Positions 49,690-59,120 of a DNA stretch of 64,000 nucleotides are shown here, piece after piece. Each line of letters begins with the position of its first letter. Position 1 is the first letter of the stretch. The notes below the pieces were generated by a model. That model saw only the letters and a program-made list of their open reading frames with translations, ran no database searches and was not told the DNA's origin. Source of the DNA: Lepturacanthus savala (Eukaryota > Chordata > Actinopteri > Scombriformes > Trichiuridae); the NCBI GenBank assembly GCA_030544235.1, contig CM060465.1, forward strand, positions 11,403,001 to 11,467,000, read 5' to 3'. The position numbers and the translations under genes were made by a program.

Positions 49690-49866
49690 GATAGAGGGTT
49701 TAAATTTAAATTGTAAATTTATATACTTGTTTGATCCAAAGCACAAGCTCTGCAAGGTGCTGCTGCTGCAGTGATTGGGAGGGAACAAGGACGAGTTGGA
49801 GATCGAACCACCAAACCAAACCTGATTATTGGATGATCCACTCGATCTACTGAGCCACAGACACCC
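49690..49866 (-). mobile_element. tRNA-derived SINE, second type
   Basis: On the minus strand the sequence from about 49866 reads like a tRNA head: A box TGGCTCAGTAG (49857-49847) and B box GGTTCGATCTC (49809-49799), spaced as in a pol III promoter. The body then passes through TGCAGAGCTTGTGCTTTGG to an AT-rich end near 49690; the end is approximate. It is not the same family as the V-SINE copies. It is not a functional tRNA: the stems are not complementary. Confidence 0.65.
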
Positions 49867-49869
49867 ATC

Positions 49870-52119
49870 GATTTAGCAATTAAGACCATAATAACTTGTT
49901 AGAGCAAAGGATTTTGGAGGCATTGGCCTCTAAGGTGCTTCCACATTGGTTTCAGTCTCAAGCTTCGATTGTAAACGTCAAACCACTACACAAAAGGCAG
50001 ATGAGATTAAATTTAAATCATACATGAAAAAGGTCCAGCATGGGCAAAATCCCCATGGACACTGGGCTAAGTTCTCAACAACGAACAATAAACCTGGACA
50101 AAAGGTTTTAAAAGTGTAGATGAGGTTCTAAATTTCATTAAATGTGCAAATTAATATTGTTAAAGAAAACTAATGAAGTACTGAAAACTGGAATTGAAAA
50201 AAAAAAACGTTTTTGTTAACTGAAATAAAAAAAACAAACATATCCGCACCCAGGAGATGTTCCACAGTTAGAAAATACACCCGATTTTAATTACTGAGGG
50301 AGTTAATGAACAAATTTAATTAAGCGTGAACAACAGGCAGCCACACTCCTTGCTCCACAACTGTGGACTTTGCCAAAGAAATGCTTCATGTTTGCAGGGT
50401 TACCTTAAATCACTCACTATTTGCCAGATGTTTGCTACCAACCCAAAAGAAGTAATTAGTTTAACTACTCCTCTTAGTTACGTTGGAGTCCTGTAGTTTC
50501 AGCAGGCTCTCCACCTGTTTTCAAACATCCTTGAGAGAAATACTGTTGATGTCCTGAGGAAATTCAATCCCGCAATGGAAACCACATATTTCAGCAATGG
50601 ATATGAGTTTTACTTGAATGTTTCATGCTAGTTGTGTGAGTGAGAGAGATAAGTAGAAGTGTGGAAAGAAATCTGACTTATGACAATACACAAGTGATAT
50701 CAAAGCAATATTCTATATAATATTCTAATGTATCACATAGTGTAGACACATTTCAGTCACCCATAATACTGAAATATAAGTTACCTGGATGTAAATCCGG
50801 CTCTATGAGTAGGTGTAGCCTTCTTAGCTAAGTGGAACACTTGCACAATAGAAGTTGAAACTAGTATTAACTGATTTAGGTGTGGAGAAAAAGGCTTCCA
50901 CAATCAAGAGGTGATTAAATTCAACTATGGCACCTGTGCCTGCTTGAAAATGAATTAGAGATAAAGTAGAACATTTATATTTGACTTCCAAGCTTCGCCA
51001 TGTGAATCATAAACACACACACACCTTGCTCCGGTAATAACGCTTATCATGCACATGTAATTGCAAGCCTAAACCAAATTTTTTAGGTGATCTTAATTGG
51101 TTTTGTCACCTTGGAGCTGACTAATGTTCTTCTGCCAGTACTGACAGTGTCACTCTAACCTACACCGAGACATGTTGCTGGGCTTAGCGTTGCAAAAACA
51201 ACACATGGAAGGCAAGATACTAAAGCAATAGGTCTCTGATGTGTTTTCGAACAAAACAATATCTTTGTATGCATATATTTACCCGAAGCAATGCGTGTCC
51301 TCTGATTTTTGTTTTTGTGCAAGTTTTGGAGTGTGAGAAATCCCCCCAAAAACTCTGTGAAACAAAACCATTTGGGATAGATGGGGTCTCCTCTCCTTTT
51401 ACGACAAACATGCTGTCCTCTCTTTTATCTCCAAAGAAGAGGTAAATAGCCATTAATCATAGTTCATGCTGTGGATTGCATCAGAATGAATGGGCTGGAG
51501 AGAGCATGCATGCATGAAATGGCTTTTAATCTTACGATATGTTATGTGTAAGGGTATATGGGTGAGCATATGTTTAGAATATGGTCGACATAGACACACA
51601 GATTGCCACAGGAAGAGAAACACAGTTTGTGGAGACAAAAATGAGAAACTAATATCATTATATAAGGGTTTGCAGGGCTCAGGAGTGTTTGTAGAAGTCT
51701 ATCACAGCACACAGCCCAAGACGCTAATTTTTGTCATGATCCATTTCAAGGGAAATAATTATGCAGCTAATGCAATTTAATCCCTGCCCTTGCATCCTCC
51801 TCTGAGAAGGAGGTAGGCTACATGCCAGGCAACATGAAGCTGGGGCTTTTGCCTCATTAAATGCAAAGTGCGTTGCATTAATTGGGTTAGAGGAGCAGAG
51901 AACTATACCTAGAAGCAAACATGGAACACGATTTGTGGCATTTATGATCTATGGGTTGGCTGGCTATGGGTGCCCTTGCACCTGCCCCTTCGCCCCTTTT
52001 GACGTACAAAGAGCCAATGTTGACAATACAGATTCTTTCACCTGAGGGTATCTAAATTGTCACAAATTGCTTGTCACGTCCCGGGATCGATTAACTGTGA
52101 TTCTGTTCTCTCTGGCCTC
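49870..52119. other. Non-coding unique stretch with conserved-looking patches
   Basis: No gene recognised over about 2.2 kb. Patches at 50285-50420 (GTTAATGAACAAATTTAATT) and 51720-51920 (AATTATGCAGCTAATGCAAT) are dense in homeobox- and POU-like motifs. Open frames do not exceed about 96 codons. Confidence 0.45.
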
Positions 52120-52330
52120 TTCACCAATCTCTTCAACCGGTTTTAAATCATTCAGATCTCTGCTGCCAAGATTATCACTGGCACCAAATGATCAGATTGC
52201 ATCACGCCCCATCCTTAGCCCTAACTCCTTACAAATCCCTCCATCACCTTGCATCCATCTCTCTGACTTCTTTCAGGAAACCCCCCCTCCTGCCTCCATA
52301 CTCATTCTCATCTTTATTTCTTGATTGTTA
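52120..52330 (+). mobile_element. LINE reverse-transcriptase fragment (C-terminal part)
   Basis: In shifted frames the segment reads like the post-active-site region of a CR1/L2-type RT (SAAKIITGTK near 52160-52190, then an alignment to an LxxLxxL-P segment through 52300). It is followed by ATTTTGACGGGACAGTGC, a phrase found in other fish repeats. It may be the left half of the same LINE whose C-terminal end is at 57040-57380, separated by later insertions. Confidence 0.4.
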
Positions 52331-52405
52331 TTTTGACGGGACAGTGCAAATTAATGAACATGTTCACATGCACAGAAAAATCTCTATATATGAAATATAC
52401 ATACC

Positions 52406-52719
52406 TGTAGCACGATAGTGCTACGGGGTTCTCCCAGCACAGACAGGCAGGACACAAGACGGGTTGCTGTTAACGCAAAGCGTATTTATTGATCATTCAG
52501 TCTCTCTCAGGTTTCGTTTGGGTTGTCTTTTTCCGCTGCGTCGCCGCCGTTTACTCCTTCCCTCTCTTCCCCTCCAGGCTGTCCCTGTGGGTGTATAAAA
52601 GCCTTCTCGTTATCAGATTCTCAACAGCTGTGTGATCGTCTCACCTGACGCCGTTCCCGTGAGCCACTCCCACACGTCTCTCCCCTGCAGCCGAGCGCAG
52701 CCCACGCCCCCCCTCCACA
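52406..52719 (-). repeat. 3' LTR of the Gypsy element
   Basis: 314 bp. On the minus strand it runs from TGTGGAGGGG to CGTGCTACA. A polyadenylation signal AATAAA (minus strand) lies at 52490-52485. The outer end is a small palindrome, GTAGCACGATAGTGCTAC. It agrees with the other LTR except at six sites. Confidence 0.96.
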
Positions 52720-53229
52720 TACCCCCACCGCCCGATATAGGCCGGGAGCCATCCGGCCTAACCAACTCCCAACCCCCCCTATGGACCACCTTAAATTTAA
52801 ATGGCTGTAGTGCCAAGTACCAACGGGTGATCCGGGCGTTGGTGTCCTTCATGTGGTGGAGCCACTGGAGCGGGGCGTGGTCCGAACAGAGGGTGAACGG
52901 GCGTCCCAGGAGGTAATACCGCAGGGCATCGACCGCCCACCGGATAGCCAGACACTCCTTCTCCACTGTGCTATATCGTGTCTCCCTCTCCGACAGCTTC
53001 CGGCTGATGTATAGCACTGGGCAGTCGACCCCCTGCACCTCCTGGGACAAGACGGCCCCCAACCCCCTGCCCGAGGCATCGGTCTGCAAGATAAAGGGGA
53101 GAGAAAAGTTAGGTGTGTGGAGAAGTGGCTCCCCACAGATGGCCTGTTTAACCCTCTCAAACACCAGCTGGCACTGTTCCGTCCACTGGACCTGATCTGA
53201 GGCACCCTTTCGGGTCAGGTCAGTTGTGG
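52613..53229 (-). pseudogene. RNase H end of pol, in another frame
   Basis: Continues the polyprotein after the frameshift: TDLTRKGASDQVQWTEQC, then RNase H with LQTDASGRGLGAVLSQ, YSTVEKECLAIRWAVDALRY and LCSDHAPLQWL, which hold the three acidic residues expected of a retroelement RNase H. It degrades the RNA strand during reverse transcription. The conserved LALQPFKFKVVHR follows; the frame then looks garbled up to the LTR and runs about 107 bp into it. The frame upstream of 53229 is noise. Because the RNase H is last, the order protease, integrase, RT, RNase H is confirmed independently. Confidence 0.88.
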
Positions 53230-55947
53230 GCTGGTCAGGTCCGCGAAGTCGGGCATGAACCGTCGGTAGTAACCCGCCAGCCCTAAAAACTGCCTCACCT
53301 CTTTTTTTGTCTTGGGCCTTGGGCAGGCTGCAATTGCTGCAGTCTTGTCCACCTGGGGCCGCACCTGCCCGCCACCCAAGTGGTACCCCAGATACCGTAC
53401 CTCCCTCCGTCCAACTGCACACTTCCCCGGGTTGGCGGTGAGCCCAGCCCGTCTCAGCGACTCGAGCACCGAGGCCACCTGCCGCACATGCTCCGCCCAG
53501 CTGTTGCTGTGGATGATAACATCATCCAAGTAGGCGGCAGCATATGCAGCATGCGGCCGCAGCACTCGGTCCATGAGTCGCTGGAACGTGGCCGGGGCCC
53601 CGAACAGCCTGAAGGGCTGGTACAAACCGTACGGAGTGGAGAAGGCCGTTTTCTCTCTGGACTCTGGAGACAAGGGAATCTGCCAGTAGCCCTTCGTCAA
53701 ATCCAGTGTCGTGAAAAAGCGAGCAGTACCAAGCCGATCCAGGAGCTCGTTGACCCGGGGCATTGGGTAGGCATCGAACCGTGACGCATCATTCATCCTG
53801 CGATAGTCCACGCAGAACCGTATAGACCCATCCTTCTTGACGACAAGAACAATGGGGCTACACCAGGCACTGTTGGACTCTTTTATTACTCCCATCTCTA
53901 GCATTGCCGCCAATTCAGCCTGAACTATTTTTCGTTTGTGATCAGGCAGCCGATAAGGCCGTGAACGAACAGTCACGCCTGGGCGTGTTTCTATATGGTG
54001 CTCTATGAGGTTTGTGCGTCCCGGGAGGGGGGAGAACACATCAGCAAACTGCTGTTGCAACAGGGCAACGTCTGCTCTCTGGGACCGAGTGAGGTGGTTT
54101 TCACAAAGGAGCGAGGCTGGATTGGTGGAATTTGGCACCTCAGGCCCTAACTCATCTCGCTCCTTGATCGTGGTCACCAGAGAAGCAGACTCCGCCTCCC
54201 TCCATGCTTTTAGGAGGTTGAGGTGGTAGATTTGTGTTGCCCCTCCCCTGTCGGAACGCACAACCTCATAGTCAACATCACCCACTCGCCGTGTGACCAC
54301 AAAGGGCCCTTGCCACTTCGCGAGTAATTTGGAGCTGGAAGAAGGGAGTAATACAAGCACTTTATCTCCCGGTAAAAATTGTCTCAATCTAGCCCCTCTG
54401 TTGTACAGGTGCTGTTGACGTTCCTGGGCCCTGAGCAAATTTTCCCGTGACAACTGCCCAAGTGAATGGAGTTTTGCTCTAAGGTCCAGGACATACTGAA
54501 TCTCGTTTTTGCTGGGGCTCGGACCTTCCTCCCAGTTTTCTTTAACCAGGTCCAGTACCCCTCGTGGTTTTCTGCCGAACAGCAGCTCAAAGGGAGAAAA
54601 TCCCGTGGAGGCCTGGGGTACCTCCCGCACTGCAAACAACAGAGGGTCTAGCCACCTATCCCGATTACGCTCGTCCTCGTGTATGAACTTACGAATCATG
54701 GACTTCAGAGTCTTATTCAGCCGCTCCACGAGGCCATCGGTCTGTGGGTGGTACACGCTGGTCCGAATAGACTTGATGCCCAGTAATCCGTACAGTTCCC
54801 TCAGTGTGCGTGACATAAACGAGGTGCCCTGGTCAGTTAGGACTTCTTTCGGAATCCCAACTCGGGAGATGACCTGAAACAGTGCCTGTGCCACACTCTT
54901 TGCAGAGATGTTGCGCAGGGGCACCGCTTCGGGATATCGCGTTGCATAGTCCACTAGAACTAACACAAAGCGATATCCCCGTGCACTCCGGTGAAATGGC
55001 CCGATGAGGTCCATACCAATGTGCTCAAATGGGACCTCAATAAGCGGTAATGGCCGCAAAGGCGCTCTGGGGATGGCCGGTTGGTTTACCAACTGGCATT
55101 CTGGGCAAGAGGCACACCAGCGGTGTACATCTCCCCGAATGCCAGGCCAATAGAATCGGGCCATTATCCGGTCTAGTGTTTTCTCAGAGCTAACCGCAGC
55201 CTTAACTCTATGCATTTTGCCCCTATACTTAATTTCTACTGGCACCACAGGATATCTGTGAACGTCCCCATGCACACACCTTATATCCACCCATGCTGCC
55301 TCCACCAAAGCCCCGGGGCGAACCAGGATTTGGTGGATTAGGGACTGCGTGCAGCCCGAATCCACCATCGCCTGATGTACACCCCCTTGGATCCTTACCG
55401 GAACGCTGTATGTCCCCCCTGAACCGGGGGAGGGTGCCGGAGGGCCGGCGACCCGGATCACCTGGCCGACCTCCATCAGTGGGCACTCGCGACGGAAGTG
55501 TCTGGGCCGCCCGCACCTCCAACACTCCTGCCCTGGCGTCTGAGGAGCCCCCTGTGGGTCAGGAACAGCGCCCGTGTCAGCTGGAGTCTGTGGAGTAGAG
55601 AAGAAAGAGGGTGGGTTAGAGCGGGGTTGAGGTTGGGGTGCCGCCGGGGGGAGTGACTTCCTGCGGGGGGCCGGAGACGGGTGGGCGGTTGCTGGAGTCT
55701 GAGCCGCCGTTATGTGGCTCCGGGAGTGGACGGCCAGGTGATCCTCCGCGAGGATGATGGCCGCGCCGAGGTCCGCTGGCCGGTGGCACCTCACCCACTC
55801 CGCCGTCCGTCCTGGCAGCCCCTCCTGGAACTGCTCCAGCACGATCTGCTCCAGCATGCGCGCCTCCCCCTCGGACTCTCCCGGCTGTAGCCACCGGACC
55901 GCTGCGTCCTTTAGTTGTTGCGCGTAGACGAACGGGCCGGTCCGATG
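53215..55947 (-). pseudogene. pol: Gag end, protease, integrase, reverse transcriptase polyprotein
   Basis: An 880-codon frame (from the Met at 55857; the real frame begins at the gag shift near 55935). Residues 1-50 are the gag C-terminus. A CCHC knuckle is at 112-125 (CWRCGRPRHFRREC). Protease DSG is at 166-168 (MVDSGCTQSLI). At about residue 222 protease joins integrase: the integrase zinc CxxC (C248, C251) remains, but the two preceding histidines and the protease C-terminal part appear to be missing. Integrase has D283, D342 and E378 (D,D35E) and a GPF motif near 526-528. Reverse transcriptase follows: KKDGSIRFCVDYRRMND at 674-690, FFTTLDLTKGYWQIPL, then a short deletion (YQPFRLFGAPATF at about 746-758), and YLDDVII at 776. 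It ends at a frameshift near 53225-53232. Confidence 0.92.
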
Positions 55948-56419
55948 GCCCCAGCCTGGCGCTCCGGAACCGGCGGCGATGGTCTTCCGGGGAGAGCCCC
56001 AACCTCTCCAGGACCGCTCTCCTTATCCCCGCGAACGACCCCCGTGCGGCGGCGGGCAGGCTGAGAGCGGCGGTCTGAGCCTCCCCGGACAGTAGGGGAA
56101 GCAGGCGGACCGCCCACTCTTCCTTCGGCCAGCCGCACGCCGCCGCCGTGGCCTGGAACATCTCGATGTATGTCTGGGGGTCGTCCGCGGCGGACATCCT
56201 CTGCAGCGTCATCCCGGATAGCAGGGACGGGGGAGACGCCGGCAACGCGCTTGGACGGGCCAGCAGACTCTGCAGCACCTCAGTCTGCCTCTCCGCCTGC
56301 TCCTGCATCGCCGCCAACTGCCGCTGGTTCACCGCCGCCTGCTCCCGGTGCATGGCCGCGATCTCCCCCAGCATCTGGGCCAGCGCAGCCACCGGCTGCA
56401 GCTGCTGTGGCTCGGACAT
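55616..56419 (-). pseudogene. Gag (capsid part), frameshifted
   Basis: The structural protein of the element; gag would assemble the particle and package RNA. The start ATG at 56419 is 20 nt after the primer site (MSEPQQLQPVAALAQML). The N-terminus is an alpha-helical, glutamine-rich segment, followed by a Ty3/Gypsy capsid region: MSAADDPQTYIEMFQATAAA, CGWPKEEWAVRLLPLLSGEA, then LERLGLSPEDHRRRFRSA. Near 55932-55936 the gag sequence jumps frame: the rest of capsid and nucleocapsid continues in the frame of the following large ORF. The C-terminal ~100 codons of this frame (GGGAHAGADRAG and so on) are therefore out-of-frame noise. Because gag-type sequence lies on both sides, a single-base indel is more likely than programmed recoding. 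Confidence 0.85.
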
Positions 56420-56438
56420 GTCCCGACTGCCCGTGCCG

Positions 56439-56456
56439 GTCCCTGTTCAGGCACCA
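56439..56456 (-). promoter_or_regulatory. Primer binding site, lysine-tRNA-like
   Basis: Minus-strand TGGTGCCTGAACAGGGAC, two bases inside the 5' LTR. From memory it agrees at 16 of 18 positions with the complement of the 3' end of lysine tRNA (the Lys3-type primer). Both differences are C to T. Confidence 0.8.
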
Positions 56457-56458
56457 AA

Positions 56459-56772
56459 TGTAGCACGCTAGTGCTACGGGGTTCTCCCAGCACAGACAGG
56501 CAGGACACAAGACGGGTTGCTGTTAACGCAAAGCGTATTTATTGATCATTCAGTCTCTCTCAGGTTTCGTTTGGGTCGTCTTTTTCCGCTGCGTCGCCGC
56601 CGTTTACTCCTTCCCTCTCTTCCCTTCCAGGCTGTCCCTGTGGGTGTATAAAAGCCTTCTCGTTATCAGATTCTCAACAGCTGTGTGATTGTCTCACCTG
56701 ACGCCGTTCCCGTGAGCCACTCCCACACGTCTCTCCCCTGCAGCCAAGCGCAGTCCACGCCCCCCCTCCACA
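56459..56772 (-). repeat. 5' LTR of the Gypsy element
   Basis: The promoter-side LTR for minus-strand transcription, 314 bp with AATAAA (minus strand) at 56543-56538. A TTTTATA-like stretch sits about 95 bp upstream of it, possibly a weak TATA element. Differences from the other LTR: one transversion and five transitions. Confidence 0.96.
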
Positions 56773-57005
56773 ATACCCTACCATTCAAAAGTTTGGGTCA
56801 CCAATTTAGAGTTTTCTATGAAAAGTCACATTTTTGTTCACCACCATGATTTGTAAAATTAATTGAAAAATGTATTACATTAGCCTTCTAACGCAATTAC
56901 GCATATCTGCAGCTAGAATAGTCATTTACCACATTAGCAATGTATATAGCGTATGTCTGATCAGTTTAAAGTTATCTTCATTGAAGTTACTTAGCACTAA
57001 TTTCA
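56773..57005. mobile_element. Tc1/mariner-type MITE fragment
   Basis: The inverse orientation of the family at 13766-14128 and 35466-36244. CTACCATTCAAAAGTTTGGG opens it, followed by CTATGAAAAGTCACATTT and AATAGTCATTTACCACATTA. The opposite terminus is missing after about 57005. The LTR element stands directly against its terminus. Confidence 0.78.
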
Positions 57006-57039
57006 GTTCATGGTCAGTTCATACATATAGAGTTCTTAT

Positions 57040-57380
57040 CACAATCTGGTCCCCCCCACCCACACACCCCCAACACACACACACACTCCCCTCCCACCTC
57101 AGCACCATGAGTCCCAGGGCTTTTAGTTGCTCAGCCCTCAGGCTCTGGAACTCCCTGTTCCCACACATCTGACAGTCCAACACCATTCCTACATTTAAAT
57201 GCCTGCTCAAAACTCACCTTATTAAAAAGGCCAACGTACTTTAACCACAAACTCTAAGCATCCATCCAACCCCCCTCCCCTATAACCTCTGTCTACTTTA
57301 GCTCCTTTTTTGCAGATTTTATTATATTTTTTCCTTGACATGTTTGTCGTTTGAATTGCTTCAAACATTAAAGATGAACT
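57040..57380 (+). mobile_element. LINE 3' end, RT C-terminus
   Basis: Plus-strand coding reads LSTMSPRAFSCSALRLWNSL near 57099-57158, then a stop, then SNTIPTFKCLLKTHLIKK; this is the C-terminal signature of CR1/L2-type RTs. A short 3' UTR follows to about 57380. The upstream portion is absent; it may be represented at 52120-52330. Confidence 0.65.
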
Positions 57381-57924
57381 GTGTATATAAAAAGATTGCC
57401 CTCTAAGCAGTTTTCAAATTCAACTGTCAATTTAAAGGCCTCTGTTGTTATTTCCTTCAATTGTCCCATACATTGTTGGCATCTTAATAATGGATAGCCC
57501 TATATTTGAGAAAAATAGATCTATAATTTCTACATATTAACATATCAATATCAAACTGATTTTGCTAGAATTCTCATTAAAAGTTACTTAAGCAAAAATA
57601 ATTGCCTCATTAACGGTTCACTTTGCAATGTACAACATATTTTTATGTTGTACATTTTTATTTCTTCAGGTGGAGGACAATAGATGCGGAGTATGATGCG
57701 GTTTTGTTCTAAGACTCTATGTTTCATTCTAGTTGAACGTATGTTGCTATATTTAAACAAGGTATTGTAAATTATGTTGGTGTTTTAAAACCTTGTTCTA
57801 TGTCCCCTTTTTAGCTTTGAGGACCTGCCCCTTTAAAGGACTCTGAATGGCCCTGAATTACGGGTGGAAGACTAGTGCCCATGCATTAAATCCTTGTGTC
57901 TTCTGCAGATCTGTAATTTTCTTT
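57381..57924. other. Non-coding stretch, nothing recognised
   Basis: AT-rich unique sequence; no gene seen. Confidence 0.5.
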
Positions 57925-58340
57925 AAAGGTCCAATATTGTATAAAGTGAGATTTTAATACCTTTTTGATCATTAGAAAGTCTAAGTAGTGTATAAATTCT
58001 GTCCAGTCTTTCACTGGATTGAACACTTCTCAATCCAAAGAGAAATGCTCACAGCCTGTGTTCAGAAACTGTGTCTTAAAATGAGCCATCAGGACTTCTG
58101 CTAAGCTGTGATGTCACAACTACACAGTCACTGACCCCAGCCCAACCCCCCCCCCCCCCCCACACACACACACTTTTAGAGCCATTTAAATCATGAGGAG
58201 AGGCTAATTAATATAAATGAGAAAGGAAATGTAAAACTATAGATTATTTTTTTGTCCTGTACCTAAAACCACAAATATAATGTTAGAAAATAAGGAAAAA
58301 TAGGAAAATGCTTTTCAGACACGTTCATTTTTTTTTGGCA
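57925..58340 (+). repeat. Dispersed fish repeat with C/CA run
   Basis: Contains AAAGGTCCAATATTGTATAA, GTGTTCAGAAACTGTGTCTT, GCTGTGATGTCACAACTACA and ACCACAAATATAATGTTAGA phrases, which I recall as a common percomorph repeat family. A pure C run and a CA tract at 58146-58172 lie inside. No open frame. Confidence 0.45.
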
Positions 58341-58599
58341 GCATGCATGTTTGTGTTTCTAGTGGAGGTGGTTTCCTTGATGTGCTCTGGTTTCTGTTAA
58401 AAATGGAAGGTGCTGACGTACCCACTTGGTATGACTTTGAGTGTGAGTGATATTTATCTGTTGGGTATGTAATAGACTAGTGAAGATGTTTTCATAGATT
58501 TTGCTTAAGTTTGGAACACTCCGAAACACATTAGGTTGGTACAGTTGGTGAATGAATCAGTAGGATTGTGCATTTTAAGAAAATTGTACAGATGTCCAT

Positions 58600-59120
58600 G
58601 TTCCTCAAAGGATGAATACTCAATTTGATGATTCATAACTTTTCCTTCATGATATTGACATTTGTGTTTTTCAGTGAAATGTCTTGACCACTATTGGATG
58701 GATTGTTGATACAATCCAGTAAAGAATAATGTTGAGAGGGAGCTTCCTAATGACTGTTCATTTATACAATCAAATATCTACAATAAAATTCCCCCTACAT
58801 TTTTAGATATATTTATGAACCATTAGATTGACATTTGTGGTTTTTAATGCAGTGGCGTGATCATTATCGGATTGCCATGGAATGTGATGCACACCTTTGT
58901 GTCCCTTTTGGATACCACTTGACTGCATCATCAGGTCAAAATGTTACATTTTTTCCCTAATCTACCAAATACTTTTAACACTGACGACACCATCAAGTTC
59001 AGCTGAACTTTGTATTCAATGATGATTATCAAATGTTAGCATGCTAACATATCAAAATAACGATGATAAACTTGGTTACACCTTCTGAACATCAGCATAT
59101 TAGAATTGTTGTTGTGTACA
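58600..59120 (-). repeat. Old dispersed fish repeat (GCATGCTAACAT type)
   Basis: A diverged reverse copy of the family at 8060-8430. Shared phrases include TTAGCATGCTAACAT (59036-59050), TGCCATGGAATGTGATGCAC, TGACATTTGTGG and CCACTATTGGATGGATTG. Two inner sub-copies of the GTCTTGACCACTATTGGAT-type phrase are visible. No coding capacity. Confidence 0.45.

Larger units (their letters stand above)
52406..56772 (-). mobile_element. Ty3/Gypsy LTR retrotransposon, Gmr1-like domain order
   Basis: A 4,367-bp element on the minus strand, bounded by two 314-bp LTRs (52406-52719 and 56459-56772) that start TG and end CA and differ at six positions. The 5-bp target duplication ATACC lies at 52401-52405 and 56773-56777. 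The primer site lies beside the 5' (right) LTR, and the coding region reads gag, CCHC knuckle, protease, integrase, reverse transcriptase, RNase H. Integrase before RT is the reverse of ordinary Ty3/Gypsy order and matches the described Gmr1 group (named from cod). No envelope frame. Damaged by two frameshifts and deletions in protease/integrase and RT, despite young LTRs, so it was probably mobilised in trans or broken soon after insertion. Confidence 0.94.

Noticed and set aside
49798..49866. tRNA gene
   Set aside because: A and B boxes are present, but the cloverleaf stems do not pair and a SINE body follows.
55229..56545. Many antisense frames across the Gypsy element
   Set aside because: GC-rich antisense shadows of gag and pol; no independent features.
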